Positions 14,502 through 16,339 of a stretch of DNA of 16,339 bases are shown piece after piece. The stretch's first letter is position 1; each line of letters begins with the position of its first letter. The notes below the pieces were generated by a model, which did not search any database, was not told the DNA's origin, and saw only the letters and a list, made by a program, of their open reading frames with translations. Position numbers and translations under genes: made by a program. Source of the DNA: Deltaproteobacteria bacterium (GTDB lineage Bacteria > Myxococcota_A > Polyangia > JAAYKL01); NCBI GenBank assembly GCA_011389755.1, contig JAABTR010000183.1, positions 1-16,339 of the forward strand, read 5' to 3'.

Positions 14502-16339
14502 ATGCAGCCATGGACCCTGTCTGACGCCAAAGAGATGTATCTCGTCAGGTCCTGGGGCGCCCCGTACATCGACATCAACGCAAACGGAAATGTCGAAGTG
14601 GCTCCCCTGGGCGCGGACGGCGCCCGCATCGACCTCAAGGAGCTGGTCGACAAGCTGGTGGCGCGGGGGCTAACCTTGCCCATCCTCATTCGCTTCAACG
14701 ACATCTTGCGCTCGCGGATCCAGGAGCTTTGCTCGAGCTTCCAACAGGCGATGGCCGAGTACGCCTACGACGGAGACTACCGTTTCTTGATGCCGATCAA
14801 GGTCAACCAACAGCGCCACGTCATCGAACAGATCCTCGAAAGCGGACGGCCCTTCCGCGTGGGACTCGAAGCCGGCTCCAAGCCCGAGCTCTTCGTGGCC
14901 CTGGCCATGGTCGACGATCCCGACGCGCTCATCGTCTGCAACGGCTACAAGGACACCTTGTACCTGGAGACGGCGATGCTGGCGCAGAAACTCGGCCGCC
15001 GGATCGTCATTGTCGTCGACCAATTCGCGGGGCTGCAGAGGCTGATCGACGTCAGCACGGAGCTGGGCATCCGGCCCCACATCGGCTTTCGCGCCAAGCT
15101 GTCGACCCGCGGCTCGGGCAGGTGGGTCGAGTCTGCCGGAGCCCGGAGCAAATTCGGACTCACCGCCTCGGAGATAGTTCGCGGCATCGAGCTCCTCGGG
15201 GAGGCCGGGCTCATGGACCGCCTCGAGCTCTTGCACTTTCACCTGGGCTCGCAGATCAACAACATCGCGGCTATCAAGGCCGGGCTGCGGGAGGCCAGCC
15301 GGCTCTTCGTAGACATCTTCCAGATGGGCGCCCGCAATCTGAGGCTTCTGGATGTCGGGGGCGGCCTGGCCGTCGACTACGACGGCTCGCGGACCAACTT
15401 CCACTCCTCCATGAACTACTCGATTCAGGAGTACGCGAACGATGTGGTCTCCACCATCGGCGATGCCTGCAAGGCCGCAGACATCCCCATGCCCACGATC
15501 ATCTCCGAGAGCGGCCGCGCCGTCGCCACCCACCAGTCGGTGCTCGTCTTCGACGTGCTGGGGGTCAACTCTCGTGGAACAGGAGAGGTCCCGCGTCCTC
15601 CGGCCAAAGACGACCATCAGGTGCTGCATCTTCTGTGGGAAGCCTATGAGAGCGCTGGGCGCAAGAACTTCCAAGAGACCTACAACGACATGCTCGAGTA
15701 CCGCCAGGACGCCTTGAGCCTCTACATCCACGGCGTCCTCAACCTCAAGGCCCGCGCCTATGCCGAGGAGCTCGCCTGGGCCTGCGCCCAAAAAATTCGC
15801 AGGATCATCCTGGACGTCGCCTACGTCCCCTATGATCTCAAAGGACTCGAAAAGGAAATCTCGGACACCTATTTTTGCAATTTCTCAGTGTTCCAGTCCG
15901 CGCCGGATCACTGGGCCGTAGGGCAGCTGTTCCCGGTCATGCCCATCCACAGGCACAAGGAACGCCCCACACGGCCCGGCACCATCGCCGATCTCACCTG
16001 CGACTCGGACGGAAAGATCGACAAGTTCATCGACCTCCACGACGTCCGCGACACCTTGATGCTCCATCCCCCCGGCGAAGATCCCTACTACCTGGGCGTC
16101 TTCTTGGTGGGAGCCTACCAGGAGATCCTCGGCGACCTGCACAACCTCTTCGGCGACACGAACACGGTCCACGTGAGCCTCGACGGCGAGGACTACGAGC
16201 TATCCACCGTCATCATGGGCGACACCGTGGCCGACGTGCTGAGCTACCTCCAGTACGACAAACGCACCTTGAGCAACAAGCTGCGGGCCGCGGCCGAGGC
16301 CGCCTTGCGCCGGGGAGAGATCGATGTCGTCGCGGTCAA
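14502..16339 (+). CDS. speA: Biosynthetic arginine decarboxylase SpeA, C-terminus beyond the window
   Basis: SpeA is a PLP enzyme of the alanine-racemase fold that converts L-arginine to agmatine and carbon dioxide, the first step of the agmatine route to putrescine and spermidine. 612 codons are open to the right edge. The family is about 630-660 residues, so only a short tail is missing. The N-terminus WTLSDAKEMYLVRSWGAPYI is characteristic. The PLP lysine is K100 in FLMPIKVNQQRHV. Other family motifs are PILIRFNDIL (60-69), LLHFHLGSQINNI (243-255), LLDVGGGLAVDYDGS (282-296) and IISESGRAVATHQS (333-346). The C-terminal active-site cysteine is C500 in LTCDSDGKID, which acts across the dimer. 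ATG 14502 follows GAAGGGAG at a spacing of about 10 nt. It is the only plus-strand gene, divergent from the dgkA operon, with a hairpin in its leader. Confidence 0.97.
   Translation, partial: MQPWTLSDAKEMYLVRSWGAPYIDINANGNVEVAPLGADGARIDLKELVDKLVARGLTLPILIRFNDILRSRIQELCSSFQQAMAEYAYDGDYRFLMPIKVNQQRHVIEQILESGRPFRVGLEAGSKPELFVALAMVDDPDALIVCNGYKDTLYLETAMLAQKLGRRIVIVVDQFAGLQRLIDVSTELGIRPHIGFRAKLSTRGSGRWVESAGARSKFGLTASEIVRGIELLGEAGLMDRLELLHFHLGSQINNIAAIKAGLREASRLFVDIFQMGARNLRLLDVGGGLAVDYDGSRTNFHSSMNYSIQEYANDVVSTIGDACKAADIPMPTIISESGRAVATHQSVLVFDVLGVNSRGTGEVPRPPAKDDHQVLHLLWEAYESAGRKNFQETYNDMLEYRQDALSLYIHGVLNLKARAYAEELAWACAQKIRRIILDVAYVPYDLKGLEKEISDTYFCNFSVFQSAPDHWAVGQLFPVMPIHRHKERPTRPGTIADLTCDSDGKIDKFIDLHDVRDTLMLHPPGEDPYYLGVFLVGAYQEILGDLHNLFGDTNTVHVSLDGEDYELSTVIMGDTVADVLSYLQYDKRTLSNKLRAAAEAALRRGEIDVVAV

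Noticed and set aside
14670..15791. A 373-codon open frame on the minus strand inside speA
   Set aside because: It is the antisense of a well-conserved arginine decarboxylase whose motifs are all intact on the plus strand, so it is a codon-bias shadow.

Overview
This is a GC-rich chromosomal window from a free-living, multidomain-signalling bacterium. The organism is most likely from the deltaproteobacterial side (Myxococcota or Bradymonadota-like). That placement is inferred from the large TPR and HEAT proteins, a lone MshEN (GspE N-terminal) domain fused to GAF and HEAT, and dispersed two-component parts. No marker gene fixes the taxon. I see no mobile element, CRISPR array, tRNA or rRNA. 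All genes but one lie on the minus strand.

Layout, left to right. (1) 1-5509: two large minus-strand genes only 7 bp apart. The upstream one encodes an MshEN-GAF-HEAT protein. The downstream one encodes a TPR-rich protein of at least 900 residues that runs off the left edge. They look like a co-transcribed regulatory or scaffold pair. (2) 5569-7160: the translational-machinery methyltransferases prmA and rsmE, overlapping by ATGA. (3) 7234-9292: sucC-sucD, succinyl-CoA synthetase of the TCA cycle, with the sucC stop codon lying inside the sucD ribosome-binding site. (4) 9465-10835: an unrecognised membrane protein with two zinc-ribbon motifs, preceded by its own plausible promoter. (5) 10977-14245: an operon read leftward, dgkA-like lipid kinase, then PAS-REC-HPt protein, then membrane histidine kinase, then OmpR-type response regulator. 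Its three signalling proteins together hold every station of a four-step phosphorelay. (6) 14502 to the right edge: speA, biosynthetic arginine decarboxylase, on the plus strand and divergent from the dgkA operon. The 256-bp divergent region holds promoter-like hexamers for both directions, a strong hairpin just upstream of the speA ribosome-binding site, and a doubtful small ORF.

Housekeeping functions (SucCD, PrmA, RsmE, SpeA) are called with high confidence. The most interesting parts are the split phosphorelay tied to a lipid kinase, the MshEN-GAF-HEAT/TPR gene pair, the speA leader hairpin and the double zinc-ribbon membrane protein. Both edge genes are incomplete because the window ends, with no sign that they are broken.
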